Source: Apoderus coryli (taxonomy: Eukaryota; Arthropoda; Insecta; Coleoptera; Attelabidae). From it: DNA of 64,000 nucleotides. The stretch spans positions 15,944,860 to 16,008,859 of the forward strand of contig OU452199.1 of assembly GCA_911728435.2 (NCBI GenBank), read 5' to 3'. Each line of letters opens with the position of its first letter. The first letter of the stretch is position 1. The translations under genes and the position numbers were made by a program. The notes under the pieces were generated by a model that saw only the letters and a program-made list of their open reading frames with translations, did not search any database and was not told the origin of the DNA. Shown in pieces: positions 49,310-60,550 of the stretch.

Positions 49310-49930
49310 GGTAAAGTAATCCTAAATGCACCAGCAACGGAAAACATGGATGCTATGAGCAAGTTGATTAAGGAAGATCAACATGTGACATATTGCAAGA
49401 TTGAAGTATCATTGAGAGTTTTAAAGTCACCAGTTTAAAACATTTTGTTTGGAGTTGGATACCGCATCACTTGGCCGAATAACAGAAATCAATTTGTGTC
49501 AAAAATCTCTAAATCGCTTTAATAGTGCGGTAACGAATCGTACAGTTATTCTTAGGAAAAAAAGCCGACAAAAGTCACCCGTTCTCAAAGTGTTTCCAGG
49601 GGCTCTATTCTCGAGTTTAATAGAAGGGAGTCTTCACTTCAAGCGAAACGATGGTTCACATCCTATGATTCTTGAGAACTTGCTGTTGTATTCTCAAAAA
49701 GAAGTTTTATCTCAAAATCTGGTCATGTAGCAACAGTTCTTCTGCAAGATCAAAGAATCGTTAATGTTGTTTAGTATACGATCATTTGTTTGTCGAAAGT
49801 CGTCGTTAAGCTTCGAAAAACTAACCGCTACACATAGACAATACAAGTTCTCACACAGCTCGCAACACATTAGCGGATTCAAACAAACAAAATGTCGAAT
49901 TGTAGTCTTTTTACTTATCGATATCTTGCG
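49310..49930 (+). pseudogene. old mariner transposase relic
   Basis: Readable pieces in shifting + strand frames are APATENMDAMSKLIKEDQHV and TYCKIEVSLRV (the second helix-turn-helix region, compare LILQDRHVTYQEIETTLGIS in the copy at 32.4 kb). Near 49440-49480 follows a decayed WIPHHLAE-type motif. About 350 bases later comes PLHIDNTSSHTARNTLADSN then KQNVEL, matching the mariner segment that holds the second catalytic Asp (HDNASSHTA). Stops and shifts are frequent, so the copy is much older than those at 2.7 and 32.3 kb. Confidence 0.7.
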
Positions 49931-49934
49931 TAGT

Positions 49935-50690
49935 TTCATTTATAGCAGCCGAAGTTTTGAGAACATACTGAGGGCTGGAAATCCGTTTGGCCGGTATGCA
50001 TGCATCTTTACCGATATAAGAGAATGAAAATAATTCTTTATAAAATCGTGTTACTCTTAATTTATTCAGCTTATTATTTCGATATAATTTCATTTGCTTA
50101 TAATTTGAATTAGTAAATAAAATATAAGGAAATATAATATCTAGTTGGTAATTAATTAAAAATCCGCGCATTCGCTTTCTGCAAAAAAAAATTAAATTAA
50201 CTATGATTATTTTTAAACCATATTATATTCTTAGACGGTGCGATCTTATCTATTAGATATGCATGGATGATTAAATCTTATGCAGTTCTTGGGAATAAAT
50301 TACGTACATAGAATTAAGTTTATAAAATATACAGCACTATATTTTGATAAAAGTAAATCTCCGTATTTTCTTTCATGTGATTGTACCAATTTTGTCCATA
50401 ATACTCGTATATAAAATAAATAACATTATCTCACAGTTCACAGTAATTTATGATCGCTGAAACAATTTGTCTTTGTATGTTGAAAATTTATATGGTATAT
50501 TATGGTTCCACAGCAATGGATTTCTCATTGAACTGAATATTAACATAGCGGAGCTAGCTAATACATTATTTAACACAAATAATTAAACATAATTAATGTA
50601 TTCTAGCTTTTGAAATTATTAGGAAATTTTTTAATATTTTAATTGCTACTGAAATACTATCAATATCAGTGGTATTAATAATTTGATACT
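49935..50690. other. intron 1, nothing recognised
   Basis: AT-rich sequence with no supportable feature. Confidence 0.5.
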
Positions 50691-50699
50691 GTTTTGGTT

Positions 50700-51890
50700 T
50701 GGATTCGGCTAATGCGTTGCGATGTATATTTACATCATCTTCAGGGAGCCCTTAACTAAATTTTTCCAGTATATTTGTAAGTTGTAATTTTTGCGTCTTT
50801 CCAGCTGTCCATTGGATGGCTACCGCTTTGTTCTGAATGTTTCTTAGACTCTCTATGTCATCAACGTCAATATTCTTTAGTCCGCCCATTGCGATACCCC
50901 TTTTAGAACTACCAGAACCTCTGTAACAGAAACTTTAGGTTTCTCAGCTTCGGGTTCAGATTCACCTTCTTCCATCTCTGAAGCAACCAACGAATCAGAA
51001 TTCAGGATTTCCAATGATGTCGCTGTTGTATCTTGTAAATCTTGGTTCCATTTTTCAACATTATATTTATATTCGCCCTAGAACTTAATTGTTGTTGTTC
51101 CAGCATTTTTTGATAACTTCTGTTGCCATGCTTGGTTTAAAAGCTTTCTGCCATATTTTCAGCCTTGACCACCACGTATTTTAGCAGATTGTTTCTATAG
51201 TTAAACTTGGTTAACCTTAAAACGTTCTGGTCCATTGGTTGAATAAGAGGAGTTACGTTTGGCGGCATAAACATGAAAAATATAGCTCCGTCTTCAGTTT
51301 TTAATTCCACTGAATGGAAAGGAGATTTGTCTAATAAAGGCACCGCTTTTATAGGAAGCTTTTGAATTTTTAAAAACGCTTTAACTTAAAATAACACTTT
51401 GATAAGCAAAATATGTAATAATAAAAAAACATACGTCTGGAACAAAATGTTTAAAGAACCAATCCTTAAAAAGTTCCTGGGTTATCCAACCATTTTTACT
51501 GTTTTTGTAAATGTAGGGGTTATAAAAATCTTTGAAACATCGAGGGGATTTGGCCTTCCCAATTACAAGTGACCGCAGCTTATGAGATCCTAATGCGTTT
51601 GTACAGCCCAAAAATGTAACTCTTTGTTTGGACTGTTTGAGACCTGGTGTAGTTTTTTCACAACTTGAAACATACGTTTTATCGGGCATTTTCCGATACA
51701 ATCCAGTCTCGTTGGCTTGTATATTGGTTGATGTGTTAATTTTTGGGTTTTGATCAGTTGCAAGAATTATATTTTAAATGGACTAACTTTCTCGGACGCT
51801 GATGATAGTTTTTCGCCAGACATTTTCAAAAACCATATCGAACTTTTGCAACGATCCGTCGCGGGTACTAGGCTGTTCATACTACTGGGT
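50700..51890 (-). pseudogene. pogo/Tigger-type transposase relic
   Basis: Read on the minus strand, ordered pieces of a Tigger/jerky-like DDE transposase are visible: FLKMSGEKLSSASEKVSPFK (51770-51830), NIQANETGLYRKMPDKTYVS (51650-51740), KQSKQRVTFLGCTNALGSHK then KAKSPRCFKDFYNPY and WITQELFKDWFF (51440-51640), and LLDKSPFHSVELKTEDG then FMFMPPNVTPLIQPMDQNVL (51200-51340). The C-terminal region follows (KPSMATEVIKKCWN near 51130, then an acidic tail). Frameshifts and a deletion separate the parts and LDK replaces the usual LDN, so the protein is dead. This is the largest transposase relic of a non-mariner group in the window. Confidence 0.88.
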
Positions 51891-51959
51891 GGTTTACACA
51901 AGCGTGTATTCCCACTAGCGCGAGTTTACGTATACACGTTACTTATAAAATAAAAGTGT

Positions 51960-52990
51960 TGTTTTTAGACCATTAGCCAAAATCGAAATCAAAACAAAAT
52001 AAAATATTATTACTTGCAGCAAAGATTAATGTTGATTAAAGATTAATGTTCATTAATCTCTGCTTGCAGTTACAAGATTTACACGAAAGAAGATAATGTT
52101 ATTAGTTATTCCAAGCCGCATAATGAAATATTGGTAGGCAAATGAAAAATTCACAAATGTTTGAGAGGATATTTAGCAGACTGCATCATCGTTTTATGTT
52201 TTTGAATAATATTAGTAAAAATGTAAAAAAGCAGTTTGAAATATGGATCCTGCAAAAAGTCATGCAAAGACAAATCTTTCGACAAGAGTATGGCAGTTCC
52301 CGTTTGTTTTAATATTATATAAATGTAAAAGAAGTTGTTATTACAACAAAATGTGTAATTTTAATACCATATTTTATATGTGACAATAATATGCCACATA
52401 ATTAATTATTTTAATTGGTGGTCCCAGAGGTTATTGCCACGCATTTTATATTCCGTAACAACCGGCTCTAAAAATAAACGTAGTTATAAAAATAAGTAAA
52501 TAAATTATGGTACATATTAAAGCTAATACCCTATTAAAGTTTAGGTCTGTTTAGATCATTTTATTTACTGCTCCAATTAAAATCTTTTTAAACTTGGTCG
52601 ACTTTATTTCACTGTTCTTAAAACTTCAATTAAGCAGAGCAATTATACGTATAATAGTATTTTTAATGCTTCCTGTACCTCTTGGCGTGATATCGTATAG
52701 GTACATATTATATATCAGTGTATTATCTAATTTTTATTTGAAAACTTATATTAATAGTAGTTTCCTATTAATAATATAAAAGAAATTGTCTGTCAGCTCT
52801 TGTTAAATTTATTATATTTATTCGTTTTCGTAACAATATATTATCTATAAAAGTTAATTGGTAATAATGAGATACCGACAGTATAAATTTGCTCGAGATA
52901 TGAATTGTGGTCTTATTTAGCAAAAATGTAAAATGTATGTAATAGTTTTATTGACTAATCATTTTAATTGGATAACTGCTACTATAAATG
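51960..52990. other. intron 1, AT-rich, nothing recognised
   Basis: A short direct repeat AGATTAATGTTGATTAA/AGATTAATGTTCATTAA occurs at 52024-52057. There is no gene. Confidence 0.5.
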
Positions 52991-52998
52991 GTTCATTG

Positions 52999-53660
52999 CA
53001 GAGGCGTGCGGTCCACGTAAGCAAGGTAGGCATTGCTCCCCTTAAAATCAGGTTACATTATTTCAAAAAGGTGTTTTAAAAGCACAACACTTTCTACCCC
53101 AGTCTTAGTCCTTTTCTTATCAACAACCGAATACTGCAGTAGTTACGTATCGGTTTACAAAAATATGTTGAATATAATCAGCCTTATGCAGTAAAAAGAT
53201 TGCCTATTAGCAGACCTTGTGCGACTTTTCGTTAACACAGTTCTGTCGCGTTCAATATTTTCAGGAGTACGAATAAATTGTTCTTCGACGCTCAGGTTTC
53301 TTCAAATTGTGCACATAACTATTTTCACGTCACTTTGGAGCATGACCCCTATTGTTATTTCCAAATTGACGACGGACTGACTTCTTCTATTGAGTTACTT
53401 CTTATGTACGTTTCTACACAAAAAAACTCTTTGTTGAACTGAATACTCATCGAATCTCATATAGAATTTATTTCAATATCTATATTCAGTTAATTGATGC
53501 GAAAAATCTAGGTATCGAAAGTTTTCATTTTAGTATTTCTTTACAAAACTTGTGCTTGTAATTCAATGCCAGTCGCGAAATTAGTCAGTGTAGTAGTATC
53601 TTGTTCTGTAAATTGGACATACAAATTGGTCTAAATTGACTTTCTAATTTCTCGATATTT
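52999..53660. mobile_element. hAT-like left end and non-coding interior
   Basis: The block begins CAGAGGCGTGCGGTCCACGT, of the CAG(A/T)GGCG type found at hAT transposon ends. A segment at 53480-53625 (ATTGATGCGAAAA, ATTTTAGT, CTTGTGCTTGTAATTCAATG, AGTCAGTGTAGTAGT) recurs in diverged form at 63135-63245. I cannot find a matching right end, and no transposase frame is present. Confidence 0.4.
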
Positions 53661-53727
53661 TCGCAAAAAATTAGTTAAATTTTGTGAGTATTAGTACCCT
53701 GGTAGAATTAGTTTTTGTACTCTTAAC

Positions 53728-54220
53728 GCTGCGTGGACGACAAATGTGCGCGATCTGAACATTACGACGCCATGATTTTTTTGATAAGTAAAACCAAGAA
53801 CGTCTAAAGTAAGTTTTATAGAATCATAAGAAAACGTTTTCTGATAAATACGCGTATTTCGCTTTTAAGGTGCATCCAGACTTGCAAGAAAACCACGAAC
53901 CGAACGTCGCGTTGATCGCTAACATCATCATACCTATGTGTGGACGAGCAACGCAACATACCGCATTCCACCGGTTGTCAGATTTCTGCTCTCACATCAA
54001 AAGAAATGTTGCGTGGTCTCGTTCGCTGCTTTTTTGTGGACGTAGTCAGTAATTTACTAAAATCGGAACGTCGTTGTGTTCGCTATAATGTTGGTGACAA
54101 TGAACGCGCCTCTTCATTGTATTTTTTTAAATATCCATGTTCGCAACGAGGTTCACTTCGATGTTCGCGACGAGCTTATGTTGCACGTTTGTACGCACCT
54201 TTATTGTCCACGTACGGCGG
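53728..54220. mobile_element. possible small TIR element, about 490 bp
   Basis: The left end GCTGCGTGGACGACAAATGTG and the right end, in reverse complement CCGTACGTGGACAATAAAGGTG, are similar inverted sequences. The interior is clearly richer in CG (many CGAAC, CGTTG and CGCGA words) than the surrounding intron, which sets the block apart. The open frames inside (53870-54242) have no domain. It is most likely a MITE or a fold-back remnant. Confidence 0.4.
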
Positions 54221-54244
54221 AGCCCTTAGTGAAGTAGAGTGATT

Positions 54245-56538
54245 TATGCATGAAATATATCAGTAATAAAGTAATAATTATAAAAGAATTTGCTTTCTTG
54301 AAGTTATATTAATTATACTACAAATTGGTGTGATTATAAAACAATAATTGCTTGTTTGTCGTCGAAAATTAAGTAGGGATATAGATAAGATCACAGTTTG
54401 CGGATGATCATCAAATTATGGAATTGGAAGGTTAGAAAGATAGGAATAAAGTGCTTCTTATTCACTACTAAATTCAATTAATCAGTTGTCCAAACACACA
54501 CTCATTCAATTTTTCGTACTGCTTCGTAAAATGTATTCAAACATTGCGTTTTGACCCTTGTTTGGATCATCTTCAGTTGTGTACAATACGGCAATAACCA
54601 AAATCAGATCACATATGAAGCTACTCACTTTTAGTAATTTTGGTTATTATTTGCGGGGACTTTGGATGACATTTTACGAATTGTTTTAATTTTTTTTTGA
54701 TAAAAAAATGAGAACAGACCAAGTCCGCATCCATTCCCAAAAATATATGGCGTACTTTGATCTGTCTGTCATCGATATTATCGCTCCACTTAAAAACTTG
54801 ACATACTATCTAAGACAAACTTTAAACTGGATAATTTTATTCATGCTATGGTACCAGATCTGATATCACAATAATTGATCTGTAGTGAATCAACCAGAAC
54901 TTTCAACTCTACCCAGCCCAAAAAATTTTTTAATGAACGGTATAACCTCAAATTTTATTAAGGTTTGATTAATCGACATTCTTTTTCTCAGGATGCACCA
55001 GTAGTGTCCCTTTGTGGGTGGAATTCAATAAAACAAATAATGATTCCAAAAGTAATAAAATCCATGGTGTAAATAAAATAATTCCTGTAGTTAAGTTATT
55101 GTGAATCGAAATGAAGACATTCTACAATAATGACGAGTCGACAAAAATCGCATCGTAAAAATATTACATATCGAAGGAAATATGCTGAATGGCCACTTAA
55201 GCAGCCCCATTGCTAATAAATTTTCCTTTATGTGATTTTGAAACAAATATATTACGGTTTCCACTGACCATAAAAGGAACTGGGTCGTCTTTCATATTTC
55301 ATGTATTCCTTGAGCTTTTGATTTGTTATCGGTTTTTTTCGTATATATATGTATGTGTATGGATATAAAGAGACTGGTTCTTGAAAAGACTTTATTTGCC
55401 AGTCATCAAATAACGGAGAAAAAAATACAAATGTACGATGTGATTTTGATTGAAATGGCATCGCGATATGACGGCAGATTACCCATATTGGGAACACAGT
55501 TATTATTGTAAATGTATAATAGTATATTGATAACTACCAGTAACAACATTGTACGTTGTTTTCGCTATTAGAATGGATACAGTTTCATCTATTATGTGGT
55601 ATTCCGATCAGTAAATAAGATGTTTTTTCTTCAACTTAATTCAACATATGTTTTGCTAATAAAATTAGAGTGGAGAAAATATGTAAAAATTGATTGCGAT
55701 AACGATAAATAAAATCCTAATATGTATGGTAATGATAATTACAATAAATGAACTTTGATTAGCAAATATTGTGTCTTTCGCGATATTTGCCATGCATACC
55801 GTTCAATAATCTGATAGCGTATATCATTTTTGACCTTTGATTAATTATTCATGAGTGGAAAAATTATTCTAATAATAAATGTTATTCATTAAATACGTCA
55901 ATATAATCTATGATTCGTTTGAAAACTTATGTTTGAGATAAGTTTTCTATTCCACCGTGCAAAGTACAAAAAAGTTACGTGACCTTGACACTATTTATTA
56001 AAAAGCAGAAGCATGTTTCGAGGATTTGAAGACCTCTTGGCGTTTTAGAGTGCTATGATTCCCTAGCCTAGCCCTAGCCAACGCACTGGCATTTTTCTTA
56101 GCTTCAGTCACATCTAGATAACGAATGAACCATGTGGATGAATGTCACATAGTTTTTACGTAATATTTGATATTTTTTCTGGCTAGAACAGTAAGTAGGA
56201 TGTATAACATTATCAAAATTGGACACTCGCAGAGCCTCATTCTCCTATCTTTAAAACAAATGAAATGCATTTTCCTAAAATTGTCCTTTATGTTCAACCA
56301 CAACCAGTGTTTTGATCTATTTGATGAGCATCTTCACTTGATCTTGCGAATTGCTATCATAAGAAACTGATTTTTCTTGTTATTCTACGTGAACTGATCA
56401 TTTGAATGTCCGTAATGGTGAAATTTTAAACTTAATGAGTTTTATAAATTTGAAATTTAGTTTAAGTGATTGGAATTTGTTATTATGTTATTTATAAATT
56501 TATAATTCATTATAAATTTAATTTATTAATGTTTTCAG
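54245..56538. other. end of da intron 1, nothing recognised before the acceptor
   Basis: AT-rich with no recognised element. The last bases TTAATGTTTTCAG (56526-56538) form the acceptor of the next da exon. Confidence 0.5.
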
Positions 56539-56901
56539 TATGGGTCGGACGAATTCGGACATGATTCTCCGCGATACACATCACCCGGTGGTACAGCCGG
56601 ATACTACCTCGGATCTACTGCTGACGCTGGAGCGACACCCAATGACTGGCCCCCTACTTACCAATCCAGTTATCAAACCTACGAGGCCTATGGCCTCATT
56701 CCAGAATCGGATCCAACGCCCTTGGGAGCAAACACGCAGGGTCTACCGCCCTTGGCAGCAAACACCCAGGGTCTACCGCCGATGTCATCTCTACGACCGA
56801 ACGGAACACCTACGACGCTGGCGGCGACAGTTCCACCTAACGGTACACAATTTGGGTCCGTAGGTCATCCACCTGATGGAGTAGGCAAAACGTTAGGAGC
56901 A
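56539..56901 (+). CDS. da: daughterless, exon 2 (121 codons)
   Basis: The exon is phase 0 at both ends, between acceptor TTTTCAG and donor GTAAGT. It encodes YGSDEFGHDSPRYTSPGGTA, then a Tyr/Ser/Pro-rich stretch PPTYQSSYQTYEAYGLIPES, DPTPLGANTQGLPP repeated, PMSSLRPNGTPTT and ends GVGKTLGA. This is the low-complexity activation part of insect Da upstream of the conserved Ser/Pro box. The exon is far richer in GC than the flanking introns. Codons 61-80 contain a 30-bp tandem duplication (56719-56748 and 56749-56778) giving two LGANTQGLPP-type units. A frameshifted frame starting with ATG at 56540 is only a shadow. Da forms dimers with tissue-specific bHLH factors in the nucleus; that domain is beyond the window. 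Confidence 0.93.
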
Positions 56902-57355
56902 GTAAGTAGAATCATTTATTTTTTCATCATATACAGAGTGTTCCGGACCAACAAAAAAGTCCTATTAAATAGCTTCGTTAGTTGGCAGATCTTCAAAGGT
57001 AGAATAATTAATATAAGAATAATAATCCTTTGACCCGAAATCGTTATGACACTAAATAAAGTGCTTATTTGAGATGATTAATTATTGTTATCGTATAGTA
57101 ACGAAATCAATGTTAGTGATAGTTTACGAGGCAGCGTTTTTAATTCCACCGAATAGGGTAAGATAAGGGTAAAAATGCAATATTATTTTTTTTTTAATAT
57201 ACTCTGCAACCTAATACCTACATCATAGCGTACGTGATTTATAATTTCAAAGCCCACTTTGTACAGGGCAGCCAGCATACGACTCTTGTGTAGGAGCTTT
57301 CGTCCATTTTCTTCTTCTTTTTTCTCTGATTGCTTATTTTAACTGCTCTAAGATT
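56902..57355. other. da: da intron 2, left part; isolated TE end
   Basis: The intron starts GTAAGT. TATACAGAGTGTTCCGGACC near 56931 is a CCCTGTATA-type transposon end with no partner nearby. Nothing else is recognised. Confidence 0.5.
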
Positions 57356-57359
57356 GAAG

Positions 57360-57850
57360 GTTAGAATTCCCCAGTTATAGAAACACCTTTAACTTTAAAT
57401 GCATCAATAGAATTTCTTCTGAGTCCCAAAACATGACTTTGCGGCTGACTGTGTGACCTTAAACTTCTTCAGTTCTGCCGTGCCTTTTTTATGCCATTCC
57501 ATGACTTCGTCTCCAGTAACAATCATTATCTTCAATACAGAGATCCAAAAATGCACGCAATTTTCGAAGCGCTGATGTTTTGGCGGTGGCGTGAGCATTC
57601 TCGGCATCCCACTTGCACTGACGTTTGTCATGCCAAGATGATCATGTAGAATTTTAAAAATGGTTGTGTTTGATACACTAACCATTTCTACAACTGGTTT
57701 CTTCTTCAGCTTAGCATCTATCAGTTAATTTCTTCGGTTTTTTTCAAAAAGTTTGCGAGGGACCTCTTCGACCATGCTTAAAAAGCCCATACCATTTGCA
57801 AGCCCTTGTTTTTCCTGGGCTAGATTGCATAATGGTTTCAGTTGATTGAA
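57360..57850 (-). pseudogene. mariner transposase relic inside da intron 2
   Basis: On the minus strand WYGLFKHGR near 57790 (first helix-turn-helix linker) is followed by a broken stretch, then MVSVSNTTIFKILHDHLGMT and NVSASGMPRMLTPPPKHQRF (WVPRML region). After a deletion come IVTGDEVMEWHKKGTAELKK and FKVTQSAAKSCFGTQ. The first catalytic Asp (TGDE) is present but the usual linker between it and MEWHKKGT is missing, and the other two Asp residues are gone. It lies antisense to da and is spliced out with intron 2. Confidence 0.85.
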
Positions 57851-57859
57851 GAAGATGAT

Positions 57860-58422
57860 AGTTGAGATATTAATGACCCCAATAAGATAAAACTTGGTAA
57901 ATATAGTAGTGATAACTCATCGTCAAACGATCAAGGTTAAAATACTACTTACTATAATATATTTATAACTATGTAAAAAATAGGGGAGCTAAATTGCTTC
58001 CCTGGGGTGCTCCACTGGTCGCAGTAAGTAAATCAGAACGGTAGCCCTTGTACTCGACATGTTGTTGCCTAGTACTTAACTAGGATGAAAAAATTATATT
58101 AGGTCCTTATGGAACCCGATACAACGCATCTTATGTTTAAGAAGAGAGAGATCCATCTTGTCGAAGGTCTTAGTAAACTCTGTATAAATTGTGTCAACCT
58201 GCCAACCCTCTACGATAGCGGGAAATATGTCTTGTAAGAAAGTGGTAATGTTTGTTACAGATAATGGAAGGGTTTATAATATAATAATAATTTTAATATC
58301 CATATCAACATCGGTCGAAGCCCAACGAAATAACTTTGTCTAACAGCTATAAGACAATGGAAAATTATTAGATTTTTATCTACAAGAAAGATTGATAGTT
58401 ACATGATTTCTTTAATTTTCAG
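57860..58422. other. da: da intron 2, right part
   Basis: AT-rich with no certain feature. The piece at 57990-58250 (for example TGCTCCACTGGTCGCAGTAAG, CATCTTGTCGAAGGTCTTAG) may be a decayed minus-strand LINE reverse transcriptase: AFDKMDLSLL read on the minus strand near 58145-58175 resembles the SKAFDKVDH-type RT motif. Acceptor TTAATTTTCAG ends at 58422. Confidence 0.4.
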
Positions 58423-58608
58423 ATATATCCCATAACTGAACAAGCAAGCGCGAGTAGTTACAGTTCAGCGCCGTCAACACCTGTAAGTTCACCACCACCT
58501 CTAGCACCGCAAGGATGGTTAACCAATCACAGTACACCCCATTCACCCCACTATTCACAAGCCGTTCCTGTAAATAGTACCGTGGCTCCTCAGGTTTTAC
58601 ATAATATG
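58423..58608 (+). CDS. da: daughterless, exon 3 (62 codons), Ser/Pro box
   Basis: Phase 0 at both ends (acceptor TTTTCAG, donor GTAATT). It encodes IYPITEQASASSYSSAPSTP followed by VSSPPPLAPQGWLTN, then HSTPHSPHYSQ and ends VLHNM. The SSxPSTPVxSPPPL box is a hallmark of E-proteins: Drosophila Da and vertebrate TCF3/4/12 have nearly the same motif upstream of the AD2 helix region. It contributes to the transactivation part of the protein. The Ser-Pro and Thr-Pro pairs would be possible kinase sites; that is inference. Confidence 0.94.
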
Positions 58609-60550
58609 GTAATTATTTCTTTTGTGTAATGCAACATCTGTTGTTATGTTTAGTGCAGCTAGTTTGGTGTTTTATATTTTCTTTTACTCACTGTTTTTGT
58701 ATTTTTTATGCTAGAATGTGAATTTATATGAATTGTTATTATGGATTGTTTTAAATTTGGGATTAACTCTGATTCAAATTGTTCTTTATTTTATAGGCGT
58801 CATTTGATATATTCTAGTTGGACTTATTTCCATGCGCTTCCTCGAAATTTGTATAAAAAATAGATTTTTATTACATAATATACTCTTGAAACTAAATTTG
58901 CTTACTTCAAAGGTGTTTAGAAGATAGATGTAAAATTGGATGATAGTTTGGTTGGTTATGTTTTTTGACAGTGCTTTCAACTACTCGTATTTAAATCTTA
59001 TTATTTTTCACAAATGCCTCATAATTTTAAGACCAATTTCTCAAGTATATATTACACAGTCAAATTATGGTTTTTTGTTTAAATCTTAAAAATTTGTATA
59101 CAAATAAACATATCCAAACTAATTTCTATATATTTGTTGTGGCGCAAATAGATTAAAGCTCATCGCCAGAATTTAAATAGTGGCGAAATAGCCAAATAAT
59201 GAGCTTTAATATCCAAATTGTCATCCCCTAGTGCACCTAACTTCCAAACACCGTATATACTCAAATGATTATCAATTAATAGAAGCTTTATTAAACATTT
59301 TCGTTTATTTTCCAACACTCAATAGTTTTATGTCAACAGAAGTTTTCAATATTTTTGGATGACCCTCGCCTGATTTTTTTGAGCTTTGAGCGTATACCAT
59401 AAGATAACGGTTGTACTGCATGTCGCATGTAATAATTTTGCAAATGTGTACCTAGTAGTTTGTACACCAGTCGCACGGAAATCAGACCACGTAATGAAGA
59501 TTTCATCAAGATTGTGCGTCACTTCGCCTTTATGATGATTATGGTATTCGGAAACAGTAGACACGTTTTACGTTGTCGTTGTTTCGATATTAATGCTCAA
59601 ATAAGCCCTCAGCCCATGTAACAAATGTTTTTCTTACTAAGCATTGTGCGCGAAAGTTAATTAAGATCTACTATGTGAGCCAAGCGGCTGTAAAGACCCT
59701 AGGCTCATCCAGATAAGGTCCACATCCAGAACAGTGTGCAATTGTTAAAACGGACTGGTCTGGATTCTTCGCCTCTGATTGCAGGGAAACAAAATAGTGG
59801 ACTCAATTGGCATAACAGGCGACTAGACACTAGATTAGATTTGCGACATTCGGTGAGGTAGTCTTCCACCAGCAGTTCGAAAACAACTAGCCATTCTAAA
59901 AGAAAGATCACCCAGGAAAATAATCGACTTCATTAAGAAGATTGAGTGATTTTAATTAACGTAATAATCTGTCATATCAGGCCTACGATACACAGTCGTC
60001 GGAGGCTGCATTGTTCATGGCAGTGGAAATCGCGTTGGTTGGACTGAACGAAAAATCTTGAAATTTACGGAACTGTTAACTTATTATTTTCAAATAAACT
60101 ACTGATTTGTTCACTATAAGTTGAGGCGTTTTTAGTGACAGAATTTGAGTCTTATGGTGTACGCTCTTATAAATAATAATATTCATATTCTTATATAATA
60201 GTCAATATGCTACAATTCTTACGTGTTTATTACAATATTTTTACTTGCACTTCTGGACGAAAACGAGCAGAATGAAATAACTGTTCAAATTTAGTTTCCA
60301 ATAATTAACAACTTTCTAAGTCTTATAACAATTTAAATATCTTGATGGACTATCGTGAAGCAAATACAGGAGTCTTATTACATTATTATATTACTAATTG
60401 ATTCTGATGTGTAAAAGGATCTTAAGCCTTAAGCCAATATTAGTATTTTAATTTAGCAACTTGGCAACAGCGTCAAGATATTTATGAGTGTATCTTGCGG
60501 TTAGATGTTGCATAAAATATTGATGGTCATTTGCTGTATGACATATCAGA
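58609..60550. other. da: da intron 3, left part
   Basis: No exon is recognised. The open frames near 59346-59911 (minus) have no domain. The intron runs on to 61670 and includes the 433-bp duplication. Confidence 0.5.

Larger units (their letters stand above)
21214..56538 (+). other. da: da intron 1, about 35 kb, rich in transposon debris
   Basis: The donor is GTGAGT at 21214 and the acceptor TTTTCAG ends at 56538. I recognise no exon inside. The intron is populated by many transposon relics on both strands, listed separately. Long first introns of developmental regulators often carry enhancers, but I cannot point to one here. Confidence 0.65.

Noticed and set aside
53870..54242. Two overlapping + strand frames with higher GC.
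   Set aside because: They lie inside a probable small TIR element and are without domains. The composition is explained by CG-rich repeat words.
56540..56863. 107-codon frame beginning MGRTNSDMILRDTH.
   Set aside because: It overlaps da exon 2 in another frame. The da frame has the conserved E-protein features and correct splice phases; this one has an Arg/Pro-rich make-up typical of a shadow frame.
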